Positions 48,392 through 58,669 of a stretch of DNA of 64,000 nt are shown piece by piece. The translations under genes and the position numbers were made by a program. The notes under the pieces were generated by a model that saw nothing but the letters and a program-made list of their open reading frames with translations, had not been told where the DNA came from and did no database searches. The first letter of the stretch is position 1. Every line of letters begins with the position of its first letter. The DNA is from Mycobacterium sp. EPa45 (GTDB lineage Bacteria > Actinomycetota > Actinomycetes > Mycobacteriales > Mycobacteriaceae): assembly GCF_001021385.1 (NCBI RefSeq), contig NZ_CP011773.1, positions 2,728,001 through 2,792,000 on the forward strand, written 5' to 3'.

Positions 48392-49600
<1,209 letters not shown>

Positions 49601-49620
49601 TTCGCGCCGAGATCGACGTT

Positions 49621-49651
49621 TGGCCGGGGTGCACTCGCACTTTCCCGGCCA
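49621..49651. terminator. Bidirectional terminator between metK and the SDR gene
   Basis: TGGCCGGG (49621-49628) and CCCGGCCA (49644-49651) form a perfect 8-bp stem, extended by inner GTGC/GCAC, within the 76-bp gap between converging genes. Short T-runs flank it on both strands. Confidence 0.8.
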
Positions 49652-49676
49652 TTCGTCGGTTTGGGCGAGAAGAGAT

Positions 49677-50420
49677 CTAGATGACGAAACCGCCGTCGAC
49701 GTTCCAGGTGACGCCGGTGACGTAGCTGGCCTCCGGTGACGCCAGATAGGCCACCGCACTGGCGATGTCGCGGGGCTGGCCGTAGCGCCCGACGGCGATG
49801 AAGGGTCGCACCTCATCGGAGAACCCGCCCACTTCGGGGTTCATGTCGGTGGCCACCGGCCCCGGCTGGATGGTGTTGATCGTGATACCGCGCGGCCCGA
49901 GCTCCCGCACCAGACCGCGGGTGAGGCCGGCGACCGCCGCTTTCGTCAGCGCGTAGACCGCCAGCCCGTTCATCGGAACCCGGTCGGCGTTGACGCTGCC
50001 GATGGTGATGATCCGCCCGCCCTCGCCCAGATGCGGGACGGCGCGCTGGATAGCCGCGAACACCCCGCGCACGTTGACCGCGAGCAGGCGGTCGAACTCC
50101 TCGAGCGGGAAGTCCTCGATGGGTGCGGCGGCCGCGACCCCGGCGTTGTTCACCAGGATGTCCAGACCGCCCAGCGCGGCGACCGTTTCGTCGACCGCGG
50201 CGGTGACGGCGGCCGGGTCAGCGCTGTCGGCCTGGATGGCGACCACCTTGCCTCCCGCGGCGACCAGCTCGTCGGCCAGTGCCTGAGCGGTCTGCGCGGA
50301 GGACTGATACGTGAACGCCACCGCGGCGCCGTCGGCGACCAGCCGTCGCACGATCTCGGCGCCGATCCCGCGCGAGCCACCGGTGACCAGGGCGTGCCGT
50401 CCGGCGAGGGGAGTGGTCAT
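49677..50420 (-). CDS. SDR family oxidoreductase (FabG-like)
   Basis: The 247-residue classical SDR has the motif VTGGSRGIGAEIVRRL at about 11-26, VNNAG near 88, a catalytic Ser in TIGSVNADRV, YALTKAAV for the Tyr/Lys pair (about 153-157), and NTIQPGPVATDMNPE. It is closest to 3-oxoacyl-ACP reductase-like enzymes that use NADPH; the real substrate is unknown. ATG 50420 has GGAGG 6 nt upstream, which decides the start. A palindrome-like sequence at 50439-50458 in front may serve its regulation. Confidence 0.9.
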   Translation of the reverse strand: MTTPLAGRHALVTGGSRGIGAEIVRRLVADGAAVAFTYQSSAQTAQALADELVAAGGKVVAIQADSADPAAVTAAVDETVAALGGLDILVNNAGVAAAAPIEDFPLEEFDRLLAVNVRGVFAAIQRAVPHLGEGGRIITIGSVNADRVPMNGLAVYALTKAAVAGLTRGLVRELGPRGITINTIQPGPVATDMNPEVGGFSDEVRPFIAVGRYGQPRDIASAVAYLASPEASYVTGVTWNVDGGFVI

Positions 50421-50438
50421 GGGGTTCCTCCGTTGCGT

Positions 50439-50458
50439 CAGTTTTGGATTGCCAACTG
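50439..50458. promoter_or_regulatory. Imperfect palindrome upstream of the FabG-like SDR gene
   Basis: CAGTTTTGGATTGCCAACTG has the arms CAGTT(TT)GG and CCAACTG with two unpaired T. It lies in the 61-bp gap between the SDR start and the cyclase stop, where an operator would be expected. The regulator is unknown. Confidence 0.3.
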
Positions 50459-50481
50459 TGACAAGCAAAGGAGGACCGAAA

Positions 50482-52086
50482 TCATTCCTCGACAGGCGTG
50501 GTGGGAACGGCGAGCCGGGTGGGCTTCGAACGACCGCGCAGGACAACCTCGTCGTCGAGCTTCCAGAGGCGTTGTTCGGCGGGGTCGGCGGCCTCCAACG
50601 CGGTAGCCGAGGCGAGCAGTCCGGCACCGGACTTCTTGGCCATCTCGCACAGCCGGGATGCTTCATGCACGGGGTCGCCGATGACGGTGTATTCGAAACG
50701 ATGATGCGACCCGATGTTGCCGGCCACCACGGTGCCGGCGGCAACTCCGATGCCCACGGAGATTTCGGGGACCTCACGGCGCAGGCGACCGGCGATCGCC
50801 CGGGCGGCGGCGAGGGCGTTGGTCTCGGGTTGTTCCTGTGCCACCGGCGCACCGAACACGGCCAGCGCGCCGTCGCCTTCGAACTTGTTGATCAGACCGC
50901 CGCAGCGTTCGACTTCGTCGACCACCACACCGAAGAATTCGTTGAGCAGTTCGACAACCTGAACCGGTGGCCGGCTGCCCACCACCTGCGTGGACCCGAC
51001 AATGTCGACGAAAAGGACTGCGGCTGAACACTCTTCGCCGCCGAGGTTGATCTTGCGTTGTTCCGCCGCCAGGGCGACGTCGCGTCCGACATGGCGTCCG
51101 AACAGGTCGCGGACGCGGTCGCGCTCTCGCAGGCCCTCGACCATCGTGTTGAAACCACGTTGCAATTCGCCGAGTTCGGTGCCGTCGAAGACCACCACGT
51201 GGGCGTCGAGGTCGCCGTCTTCGACGCGCTGCATCGCAGCGCGCACGACTTGCACCGGCGTGGCGATCAGCCACGAGGCGATCAGGATCAGGATGAAGCC
51301 GAAAATCGCTGCGGCGCCGGCCAATAGCAGTACGGCGAAAGCGAGCTGGGTGACGGTCATGTTGCGCAGGGTCAGGGTGAACCCGGCCGCCAAAGCGATT
51401 CCCGCGACCGGCACGCAGGAGCCCAGCACCCACGCCATGATCGTGCGACCCAGCACGCCCGGACCGCCGCGGTGCTCGGGCTTACCGGTCTCGAGTGCCT
51501 GTGCTGCCACCGGTCGCAGCGCGAACTCGGTGAAGAAATAACAGCTCGCCGACACCACGATCCCGCTGAACGTGATGCCGAACAACATCTTGGGGATGTA
51601 TCCGGTGTCGACCAGGCCGAACAGGGTTGTCAGCAGCGCTGCTCCGACGCCCCACAGCACCAGCGGGATGACGGTCAGCCGCCACGGGGCGCTGAAGGTG
51701 TTGCGTTGGTCGCGCGGGGTCGGAACGCGGTCCTCGATGGCCCACCGCAGCGCGTCGAGGACACGACGGGTGGCCCAGATCCAACCGATGATCACCGCGA
51801 CGACGACGTAGACCGGAGCCACGATCGTGATGATCGGGTGGGCACGGCCTTCGAAGATGTTCGGCACCGGGATGGCGAACGTGATCACCGACATCGCGAC
51901 CGCGACGCCGATCAGGTTGGCCACCACCACGAACACCGTGAGGATGATCTGGATGCGAACGCGCCGGCGGCGCTGGCTCTCCGATACTCGCCCCAGCAGC
52001 CAGGAGCCATACTCCGGGGTGACCGGTGCCTGGGCGCTCTGCTGGGTGAGCCACTCCAGGACTCGGTGTGTCCGTCGTATCGGCAT
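50482..52086 (-). CDS. Membrane adenylate/guanylate cyclase (class III) with HAMP domain
   Basis: The 534-residue protein has six transmembrane helices (about 45-72, 84-105, 138-158, 167-186, 217-237, 248-277), a HAMP linker (about 278-330; ATPVQVVRAAMQRVEDGDLDAHVVVFDGTELGELQRGFNTMVEGL) and a class III cyclase domain (about 355-485). Both metal Asp are present (FVDIVGST and FEGDGALAVFG), and the Lys of INKFEGDG lies at the position that reads adenine, so cAMP is the likely product. GIGVAAGTVVAGNIGS and FEYTVIGDPVHEASRL are further catalytic segments. M. tuberculosis has similar six-TM-HAMP cyclases. There is no ribosome-binding site; instead a very stable hairpin ends 8 bp before the ATG. Confidence 0.92.
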   Translation of the reverse strand: MPIRRTHRVLEWLTQQSAQAPVTPEYGSWLLGRVSESQRRRRVRIQIILTVFVVVANLIGVAVAMSVITFAIPVPNIFEGRAHPIITIVAPVYVVVAVIIGWIWATRRVLDALRWAIEDRVPTPRDQRNTFSAPWRLTVIPLVLWGVGAALLTTLFGLVDTGYIPKMLFGITFSGIVVSASCYFFTEFALRPVAAQALETGKPEHRGGPGVLGRTIMAWVLGSCVPVAGIALAAGFTLTLRNMTVTQLAFAVLLLAGAAAIFGFILILIASWLIATPVQVVRAAMQRVEDGDLDAHVVVFDGTELGELQRGFNTMVEGLRERDRVRDLFGRHVGRDVALAAEQRKINLGGEECSAAVLFVDIVGSTQVVGSRPPVQVVELLNEFFGVVVDEVERCGGLINKFEGDGALAVFGAPVAQEQPETNALAAARAIAGRLRREVPEISVGIGVAAGTVVAGNIGSHHRFEYTVIGDPVHEASRLCEMAKKSGAGLLASATALEAADPAEQRLWKLDDEVVLRGRSKPTRLAVPTTPVEE

Positions 52087-52094
52087 CAAACAGT

Positions 52095-52127
52095 CAGCCC
52101 GGCCGTCGAGTCATAACGGCCGGGCTG
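52095..52127 (-). terminator. Strong 12-bp-stem hairpin between the hemophore-like gene and the cyclase
   Basis: CAGCCCGGCCGT (52095-52106) and ACGGCCGGGCTG (52116-52127) pair perfectly around a 9-base loop. On the minus strand it lies 20 bp after the hemophore-like stop and is followed by ACTGTTTG, only a short T-run. It is probably a terminator, but it also sits right before the cyclase start codon. Confidence 0.8.
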
Positions 52128-52147
52128 TACTGGTGAGTCGGAGCTGA

Positions 52148-52543
52148 TCAGCCGACGAACTGGTCGAACGCCCACTGATACTGCGGCGGGATGACCTGGA
52201 CGCCGCACTGCTTCTGCAGCGTGCCCAGCGGAGCCAGAAGCGCGGTGAACTCCTGGTACTCCTGCGGGTTGGACTGCGCGTAGGCCTGCAGGGTGGCGGA
52301 GGCCTGGGCGCGCGGCTGCAGCGCCGCGGTCATCAGCATCCGCTGCCCGTCCGGGTGCGAGTTGAGGTAGCCCTGGATCGCGCCCTGAGACTGCGCAACC
52401 TGGGCATCGACGGCAGGCTTGCTGCAGTCGGGTGCGGCGACGGCGGCCGGTGCGGCGATGACGGCCGACGCCAGGCCGGCCGCGACGACGCCGAGACAGA
52501 TGCCGAGCGTGCGCCGGGCTCCGGCGGCTTCAGCAATGTTCAT
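52148..52543 (-). CDS. Secreted hemophore-related protein
   Basis: From ATG 52543, preceded by GGAGG, the product has 131 residues. A signal peptide (about 1-37, LGICLGVVAAGLASAVIAAPAAVAA) is followed by a small helical domain with two cysteines (one in PDCSKPAVDAQ, one in KQCGVQV) and the LNSHPDGQRMLMTAALQP segment. This layout fits the mycobacterial haem-binding hemophore family (Rv0203-like). No haem-ligand Tyr or His is obvious in the usual place, so binding is uncertain. It has its own promoter region shared with no other gene and ends at a strong hairpin. Confidence 0.72.
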   Translation of the reverse strand: MNIAEAAGARRTLGICLGVVAAGLASAVIAAPAAVAAPDCSKPAVDAQVAQSQGAIQGYLNSHPDGQRMLMTAALQPRAQASATLQAYAQSNPQEYQEFTALLAPLGTLQKQCGVQVIPPQYQWAFDQFVG

Positions 52544-52635
52544 GGGTTGATCCTCCCGATTGTGGCGATTGGTGCCATTCTGGCCTGTCCGGACGGTCCC
52601 GACAAGGTTCGCTGCTAGCCGTGCTGTTCGTCCGC

Positions 52636-53574
52636 TCACGCGTGCAACGCTGCGCGCAGAGCAGATAATCCACGTCCGGTCGCCTCGGTGGCGGCCGGCA
52701 CCACCCCGGCGTAACCGAGGTAGCCATGCACCAGTGTGTCGGCCGAATGCAGCTCGACTGTTACACCTGAGGCGGCCAGCAATTCGGCATAGCGGGCGCC
52801 GTCGTCGCGCAGCGGGTCGTGACCGGCGACGGCGACGTAGGCCGGGGGCAGCCCGGAGAGGTCGGCCGCTCGTCCCGGCGCGAGGCCCGCGGGCGGATTA
52901 CGCAGGTCGACATCGCCGGCATACCACCTGGTGAAGGCCTCGATGGCGGCCATGTCGAGCACCGGCGCGTCGGCGTTCTCGGCGAACGACGGCAGCGAGT
53001 TGTCCCACATCGTCGACGGGTACCACAGCAGTTGAAACGCGATCGGCGGCCCGTCGTGGTCGCGGGCCAGCTGAGCCACCACCGCGGAGAGCGTGCCGCC
53101 CGCCGAGTCGCCGGCGACCGCCAGCCGCGAGGCATCCGCGCCGAATCGGTCGGCGTTCTCGGCCACCCACCTCGTGGCAGCCCACACGTCGTCGACGGCG
53201 GCCGGGTACGGATGTTCCGGGGCCAGCCGGTAATCGACCGACACCACCAACGTGCGTGCGGCGACGGCATGCTCACGCGCCGTGCCGTCGTGGGTGTCGA
53301 GATCACCGACGGCGAAACCGCCGCCGTGGAAGTACATGGTGACCGGGGGACGCTCCGTGTCGGACGGCCAGTACACCCGCAGCGGAATCGGGCCGGCGGG
53401 TCCGTCGATCTGGTGGTTCTCGACGCGCAGGTCGGGATGCGCCGGGCGGCGCGGCAGGTCCCGCAGGCGGCGGCGCGCCTCGTCGATTCCGCCGTCGACG
53501 GTCAACTGAAAGGGCACCGCTTCCAGTACCTTCTGCAGGATGGCATCCACCGGCGGTCTCTCCAAGCTGGGCAT
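52636..53574 (-). CDS. Alpha/beta hydrolase, HSL-type esterase/lipase (NlhH/LipI-like)
   Basis: The 312-residue protein has the oxyanion-hole motif HGGG (about residues 83-86), the nucleophile elbow GDSAGG with Ser about 157, a catalytic Asp in [11 protein letters not shown] and a catalytic His in [32 protein letters not shown] is the standard block between them. The family hydrolyses short acyl esters. Rv1399c and Rv1400c (NlhH, LipI) lie in the same place before the YhhN gene and priA in M. tuberculosis; one copy is present here. Its ATG shares the sequence CATG with the opposite start of the next gene. Confidence 0.93.
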   Translation of the reverse strand: MPSLERPPVDAILQKVLEAVPFQLTVDGGIDEARRRLRDLPRRPAHPDLRVENHQIDGPAGPIPLRVYWPSDTERPPVTMYFHGGGFAVGDLDTHDGTAREHAVAARTLVVSVDYRLAPEHPYPAAVDDVWAATRWVAENADRFGADASRLAVAGDSAGGTLSAVVAQLARDHDGPPIAFQLLWYPSTMWDNSLPSFAENADAPVLDMAAIEAFTRWYAGDVDLRNPPAGLAPGRAADLSGLPPAYVAVAGHDPLRDDGARYAELLAASGVTVELHSADTLVHGYLGYAGVVPAATEATGRGLSALRAALHA

Positions 53575-54274
53575 GAAATCACCGTACTTACGGACGCTGA
53601 CATCGTGGTGGGCGGCCGGTGCCGCGGTCGCGATCGGCTACGGCATCTTCCTGGCCGTCGCGGCGCTGCAACTACCCGACAACGCGGTTCTCACCGGTCG
53701 GTTCCCCGGCCAGCCGGCCGTCAAGGCCCTGATGGCCGTGCTGCTCGCGGTGGCCGCGCTGTGGCACCCCATCGTGCGGGAGAAACGCTGGCTGGTCGCG
53801 GCGCTGCTGTTCTCGGCCGGCGGGGACTTCTTCCTGGCGATGCCGTGGTGGCAGCCGTCGTTCGTGCTCGGGCTGGGCTCGTTCCTGGTGGCGCATCTGT
53901 GCTACCTGGGCGCGCTGCTGCCGCTGCGGGGGCCGACCGCGCCTCGTCTCGTCGCCTCTGCCGTCGTCGTCGTCGCCTGCATCGGTTTGCTGATCTGGTT
54001 CTGGCCCAGGCTGGTGTCCGACGGGCTGACCATCCCGGTCATGGTCTACATGGCGGTGTTGGCCGCGATGGTGTGTGCGGCGCTGGTGGCCCGACTGCCC
54101 ACCCCGTGGACGGCCCTGGGCGCGGTGTGTTTCGCGGTGTCCGACGGAATGATCGGTATCGGCCGGTTCGTGCTGGATTCGCAGGCACTCGAGGTGCCCA
54201 TCTGGTGGGTGTATGCCACCTCGCAGGTGCTGATCACCGCGGGCTTCTTCTTCGGGCGGGCGGCGGCTGACTAA
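53573..54274 (+). CDS. YhhN family membrane protein (lysoplasmalogenase-like)
   Basis: From ATG 53573 the product has 233 residues and about eight transmembrane helices. Family hallmarks are the [12 protein letters not shown] segment (about residues 81-92, with the conserved Asp), HLCYLGALL, and the late [18 protein letters not shown] with a second conserved Asp. YhhN/TMEM86 proteins in animals hydrolyse lysoplasmalogens; the role in mycobacteria, which lack known plasmalogens, is open. An earlier ATG at 53540 is possible but would lie deep inside the divergent esterase gene. Confidence 0.85.
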   Translation: MKSPYLRTLTSWWAAGAAVAIGYGIFLAVAALQLPDNAVLTGRFPGQPAVKALMAVLLAVAALWHPIVREKRWLVAALLFSAGGDFFLAMPWWQPSFVLGLGSFLVAHLCYLGALLPLRGPTAPRLVASAVVVVACIGLLIWFWPRLVSDGLTIPVMVYMAVLAAMVCAALVARLPTPWTALGAVCFAVSDGMIGIGRFVLDSQALEVPIWWVYATSQVLITAGFFFGRAAAD

Positions 54275-54294
54275 ACGATTGTCGGCCTCGTCGT

Positions 54295-54309
54295 TAGTCT
54301 TCGACGATG
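54295..54309 (+). promoter_or_regulatory. Candidate leaderless promoter for priA
   Basis: TAGTCT (54295-54300), a TANNNT -10, ends 6 bp before the ATG at 54307, so transcription would begin at or next to the start codon. No ribosome-binding site is seen. Confidence 0.4.
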
Positions 54310-56304
54310 CCGATCCGGCGCGCCGCCGAGCACGAACCCATCGCCCGGGTGCTGCCGATGCTGTCGGTGCCGCACCTGGACCGCGAGTTCGATTACCTGG
54401 TGTCGGCCGAACAGTCCGATGACGCCCAGCCGGGCGTGCGGGTGCGAGTGCGTTTCCACGGCCGCTTGGTCGACGCCTTCGTACTCGAACGACGTTCCGA
54501 CACCGACCATGTCGGTCAGCTTGGTTGGCTGGACCGAGTGATCTCGGCTGAGCCGGTGCTCACCCCGGAGGTTCGCAGGCTCGTCGACGCGGTCGCCGCC
54601 CGCTACGCCGGAACCCGGCCCGATGTGCTGCGGCTGGCCATCCCGCCGCGCCACGCCCGGGCCGAGAAGACCCAGGCCGACGCGCCACTGCTGCCGGTCG
54701 TCGAGCCGGTCGACCCCGCCGGCTGGGCCCGGTACGCCCGCGGTGATCAGTTCCTCACGGCGCTCAGCGAGGGCCGGGCCGCGCGCGCGGTGTGGCAGGC
54801 GCTGCCCGGTGAGCAATGGTGTGACCGGATCGCTGAAGCCGCCGCGGCCGCGGTCGGCGGCGGCTACGGCGTGCTGGCCGTGGTTCCCGACCAGCGCGAC
54901 ATCGACGCGCTGTGGCAGGCCGCCACAACCCGGATCGACCCGGCCGCCGTCGTCGCGCTGTCGGCCGGGCTCGGCCCGTCGGCACGCTATCGGCGCTGGC
55001 TGGCGGCGCTGCGCGGGCACGCCCGGCTGGTCATCGGCACCCGCAGTGCGGTGTTCGCCCCCGTCGAGCGGCTCGGTCTGGTGATCGTCTGGGACGACGG
55101 CGACGACACTCTCGCCGAACCACGCGCGCCGTACCCGCACGCCCGCGAGGTGGCGATGCTGCGCGCCCATCAGCTGCGCTGCGCGGCGGTCATCGGCGGC
55201 TACGCCCGCACCGCCGAGGCGCACGCACTGGTGCGCAGCGGCTGGGCCCACGACCTGGTGGCGGCGCGGCCGCTGGTCCGCGCCGCCGCGCCTCGGGTGG
55301 TCGCACTCGACGACGAGGGTTACGCCGAGGAACGTGACCCCGCGGCCCGCTCGGCGCGGCTGCCGTCGCTGGCTCTGCGCGCCGCGCGGAGCGCACTCGA
55401 TCGCGAGGCGCCGGTGCTGATCCAGGTGCCGCGGCGGGGCTATGTGCCGTCGGTGGCGTGCGCGCGCTGCCGCACGATCGCCCGCTGCAGGCACTGCATG
55501 GGGCCGCTGTCGCTGTCCGAGCGGGACGCCGCCGGGGCGGTGTGCCGCTGGTGCGGGCGCATGGACACCGCGCTGCGCTGCCGGCGGTGCGGCTCCGACG
55601 CCATCCGCGCGGTGGTGGTCGGGGCACGGCGCACCGCCGAGGAGATGGGCCGGGCCTTCCCGGGCACGACGGTCATCACCTCGGCCGGGGACGCCGTGCA
55701 CACCGAGATCGAGCCGGGGCCGGCCCTGGTCGTCGCAACTCCCGGCGCCGAGCCGCGCGTGCCGGGTGGCTACGGCGCCGCGCTGCTGCTGGACAGCTGG
55801 GCGCTGCTGGGCCGTCAGGACCTGCGGGCGTCCGAGGACACGTTGCGACGCTGGATGGCGGCCGCCGCGCAGGTGCGCCCCCGCGGTGACGGCGGTGTGG
55901 TGGCGGTGGTCGCAGAATCGGCCATCCCGACCGTGCAGGCGCTGATCAAGTGGGATCCGGTCGGCCACGCCGACGCCGAGCTCGAGACCCGCGCCGAGGT
56001 CGGGCTGCCACCGAGCGTGCACATGGCCGCCGTCGACGGCGGCGCCGCCGCGGTCGGCGCGCTGCTCGGCCACGCCGAGCTGCCCGAGGACGCCGACCAG
56101 CTCGGGCCCGTCGACCTGCCACCGGGGGTCCGCCGCCCGCCCGCCACCGACCCCGGCGAACCCGTCATCCGGATGCTGGTGCGCGTCGGCCGGGACGAGG
56201 GCCTGGCGCTGGCCGCGTCGCTGCGTAGCGCGATCGCCATCGCCAGCGCCCGCCACGACCACGAGGCAGTTCGGGTACAGATCGATCCTTTGCACATAGG
56301 GTGA
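54307..56304 (+). CDS. priA: Primosomal protein N' PriA, helicase-inactive actinobacterial type
   Basis: This 665-residue protein is a replication-restart factor that recognises stalled forks. The N-terminal DNA-binding domain starts VLPMLSVPHLDREFDYLVS. In the helicase part the Walker A motif is missing (only WQALPGEQWCDRIAEA is found where GxxGxGKT should be), and the DEAH-type box reads VIVWDDGDDTLAEP. The zinc-binding Cys clusters are kept (CARCRTIARCRHC, CRWCGR, CRRCGS). Such loss of ATPase residues is a known property of actinobacterial PriA, so it is probably a structural primosome protein. It starts a run that leads to the DUF2207/LemA pair and fmt. Confidence 0.94.
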   Translation: MPIRRAAEHEPIARVLPMLSVPHLDREFDYLVSAEQSDDAQPGVRVRVRFHGRLVDAFVLERRSDTDHVGQLGWLDRVISAEPVLTPEVRRLVDAVAARYAGTRPDVLRLAIPPRHARAEKTQADAPLLPVVEPVDPAGWARYARGDQFLTALSEGRAARAVWQALPGEQWCDRIAEAAAAAVGGGYGVLAVVPDQRDIDALWQAATTRIDPAAVVALSAGLGPSARYRRWLAALRGHARLVIGTRSAVFAPVERLGLVIVWDDGDDTLAEPRAPYPHAREVAMLRAHQLRCAAVIGGYARTAEAHALVRSGWAHDLVAARPLVRAAAPRVVALDDEGYAEERDPAARSARLPSLALRAARSALDREAPVLIQVPRRGYVPSVACARCRTIARCRHCMGPLSLSERDAAGAVCRWCGRMDTALRCRRCGSDAIRAVVVGARRTAEEMGRAFPGTTVITSAGDAVHTEIEPGPALVVATPGAEPRVPGGYGAALLLDSWALLGRQDLRASEDTLRRWMAAAAQVRPRGDGGVVAVVAESAIPTVQALIKWDPVGHADAELETRAEVGLPPSVHMAAVDGGAAAVGALLGHAELPEDADQLGPVDLPPGVRRPPATDPGEPVIRMLVRVGRDEGLALAASLRSAIAIASARHDHEAVRVQIDPLHIG

Positions 56305-56329
56305 ACCCCGACGAAACGGGGGAGGCGGA

Positions 56330-58135
56330 ATGAAGTGGACCGGCCGGATCATCCGGCTCTCGATCGTTTTGCTGCTCATCGTCATTGGGTTGCTGTGGCC
56401 ACTGGTGTTCACTGGCAGCTCGCAGGGTGGTCCGACATCGGACCCGGTGGTCATCACCGACTACCACGCCGAATTCGTCGTGGACCGCGACGGGCGGCTG
56501 GACGCCACCGAGATCATCACCGGCGAGTTCCCCAGCGGCCGGCACGGCATCTTCCGGTACTGGGACGTCGCCAACGTCAACAGCACGCATGTCCGCCAGC
56601 CACCCCGGATCACCGAGATCCTTCTCGATGACCGCCCGGTGCCCTACAAGTTGTCGTGGGAGAACGGAAAACGCTTCCGGGTGGCCAAGATCGGCGATCC
56701 GAACCAGTACCTCGACTACGGCACCCACGTCTTCCGGATCCGCTACACCATCGATGGCGTTCTCGACCCGGGCAGCACCGGCGCAGGTAAGACGTTCGCC
56801 TCGTCGACCGGTGAGGTGTCGGCGCGCTCGGCGTTCTTCTGGAACGTCGTGGCACCGGCCTGGAACAACAGCATCGAGCGGGCAGACATCTCGATCTCGC
56901 TGCCCGGCGGCGTCACCGGTGCCCAATGCTCGGTGGGCTACGGCGTCGGCCGCACCTGCGACGACCTGACCGTCAACGGTGACCGGGTCCACCTGTCGGC
57001 CACCAACCTCGACCCGCGCACCCCGGTGACCGTGCGTGCCGGCGTCGACGTGCCCACCCCGCCGCGCGCCGAACTGCCCTGGAGCTACAAATGGGATCCC
57101 ATTCTCGGCGAATCCCTGCCGACCGCGCTGTGGCTGGTGGGCGTATCGCTGGCCGCCGGCCTCGGCGCCTTCCTGTGGTGGCGGACGACAGTCGAGCCCG
57201 CACCCGGGTTCCCGCTGCAGTACGCGCCGCCGCCCGGCCTCGGGCCGGTGCAGTGCGAATACATCCGCACCGAGAAGGTGCCGGCCAACGGGCTGACCGC
57301 GACCCTGTTCTACCTGGCCGAGCGCAAGCTGATCAGCCTGCACCAGGTCAGCGACAAGAAGTGGACCATCACCGGCAGTGCGCCGGCCGCGGCGTGGGCT
57401 GATGTCGACCCGGTCAGCGTGGATGTCGGTGCGGCACTCAAGATCATCGGGCCCGAGGCCCGCTTCGATGCAAACGGCACCGTGACCGCGGGCAAGAAAC
57501 TGTCCAGTGCCAAGGAGGACATGGCCGCGGCGGTCAAGAAATGGGCGTTCGACGGGCTGATGGTCAAACGTTCCAAGGAGCTGTGGCTGCGGTTCTTCAA
57601 CTTCCTCGCCCTCGTGCTGGCCGTCTGCGCCTTCATCTGGTCGCCGATCACACTGTGGGGTCTGCCGTTCGCTCTGTTCTTCGTGTTTTCGACCAGATCC
57701 TGGACCGACGGCGTCGGTAGCCGGCGCACCGCTGCCGGTCGCGAGCTGTGGTCGCAGGCCGGCGGCTTTCACCGGATGCTGTCCACCGACTCGGCCGAAT
57801 CGCGTTTCGACTTCGCCGCCCGCAAGGATCTCTACACCGCCTACATCCCGTTCGCCGTCGCCGGCGGGGTGGCCGCGTTGTGGGCCCGCAAGTACCAGAC
57901 CGCGACCGGCGAGGTCGATCCGCAGCCCGACTGGTATCACTCGTCGTCGGGCACCGGTTGGCATGCCGCGAGCAGCGGGGGTGCTAGTTTCGACAGCTTC
58001 GAGTCGGCGTTGTCGTCGTCGATCGGCGCCTACACCGCCTCGCAGTCCTCGTCGTCGTCCAGCAGTGGCGGCGGCGGGTTCAGCGGTGGCGGCGGAGGCG
58101 GCGGCGGTGGCGGAGGAGGAGGCGGATCATGGTGA
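56330..58135 (+). CDS. DUF2207 membrane protein with poly-glycine tail
   Basis: The 601-residue protein has an N-terminal helix (about residues 5-24), an extracytoplasmic DUF2207 beta domain (about 30-240: VITDYHAEFVVDRDGRLDATEIITGEFPSGRHGIFRYWD; YGTHVFRIRYTIDGVL), a second helix (about 262-283), a cytoplasmic part and two close helices (about 425-465). It ends in a Ser-rich, then Gly-rich tail. Proteins of this type are paired with LemA in many bacteria; the function is unknown. GGGGGAGG before the ATG is a good ribosome-binding site. The end overlaps lemA by 7 bp. Confidence 0.87.
   Translation: MKWTGRIIRLSIVLLLIVIGLLWPLVFTGSSQGGPTSDPVVITDYHAEFVVDRDGRLDATEIITGEFPSGRHGIFRYWDVANVNSTHVRQPPRITEILLDDRPVPYKLSWENGKRFRVAKIGDPNQYLDYGTHVFRIRYTIDGVLDPGSTGAGKTFASSTGEVSARSAFFWNVVAPAWNNSIERADISISLPGGVTGAQCSVGYGVGRTCDDLTVNGDRVHLSATNLDPRTPVTVRAGVDVPTPPRAELPWSYKWDPILGESLPTALWLVGVSLAAGLGAFLWWRTTVEPAPGFPLQYAPPPGLGPVQCEYIRTEKVPANGLTATLFYLAERKLISLHQVSDKKWTITGSAPAAAWADVDPVSVDVGAALKIIGPEARFDANGTVTAGKKLSSAKEDMAAAVKKWAFDGLMVKRSKELWLRFFNFLALVLAVCAFIWSPITLWGLPFALFFVFSTRSWTDGVGSRRTAAGRELWSQAGGFHRMLSTDSAESRFDFAARKDLYTAYIPFAVAGGVAALWARKYQTATGEVDPQPDWYHSSSGTGWHAASSGGASFDSFESALSSSIGAYTASQSSSSSSSGGGGFSGGGGGGGGGGGGGGSW
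58060..58132. repeat. GGC/GGT-rich low-complexity tract coding for poly-serine/poly-glycine
   Basis: The 3' end of the DUF2207 gene consists of repeated glycine codons after a serine run. Slippage here would change tail length in steps of one codon or break the frame shortly before the stop. Confidence 0.6.
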
Positions 58136-58665
58136 GCTTCGTGCTGATCGTGGTGCTGGTGCTCGCGATCCTGGTGCTGATCGGATTTGTGGTGGGCTAC
58201 AACAAAGTTCGCGCGGCCGACGTCCGGGTCGACGAAGCCCTCGGCGGCATCGATGTGCAGCTCACCCGGCGGGCATCGCTGATCCCCGGCCTGGTGCAGA
58301 CCGTGCAGTCCTTTGCCGCCCACGAGAAGGCGATCCTCGACCACGTCGCCGACGCGCAAACCGCGCTGGCCGCTGCGACCACGGGAAAGTCTGTGGCACA
58401 ACGCAGCTCGGCAGAGAAAGAGTTCGACAACGCGGTCGGCCAGGTGCTGGCACTGGGCCAGACCTACCCGCAGCTGAACTCGTCGAACAACTTTCTCAAC
58501 CTGCAGCAGAACCTGGCCGACACCGAAGACAAGCTCGCGTTCGCCCGGCAGTACTACAACGATGCCGTGGCGACCGTCAACCGGTTGATCACCACGATTC
58601 CGACGATGTTCGTCGCGCCGATGGCCGGGGTGTCGCAGCGCGAGTTCTACCAGGTGCCAAAGTAA
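58129..58665 (+). CDS. LemA family protein
   Basis: The 178-residue protein has one N-terminal helix (about residues 2-24) and a long helical bundle. Hallmarks are [47 protein letters not shown] and the later [30 protein letters not shown], which define LemA. The function is unknown; the DUF2207-LemA pair is widespread and possibly acts at the cell envelope. It overlaps the DUF2207 gene and ends 4 bp before fmt. Confidence 0.95.
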   Translation: MVSFVLIVVLVLAILVLIGFVVGYNKVRAADVRVDEALGGIDVQLTRRASLIPGLVQTVQSFAAHEKAILDHVADAQTALAAATTGKSVAQRSSAEKEFDNAVGQVLALGQTYPQLNSSNNFLNLQQNLADTEDKLAFARQYYNDAVATVNRLITTIPTMFVAPMAGVSQREFYQVPK

Positions 58666-58669
58666 CGGT

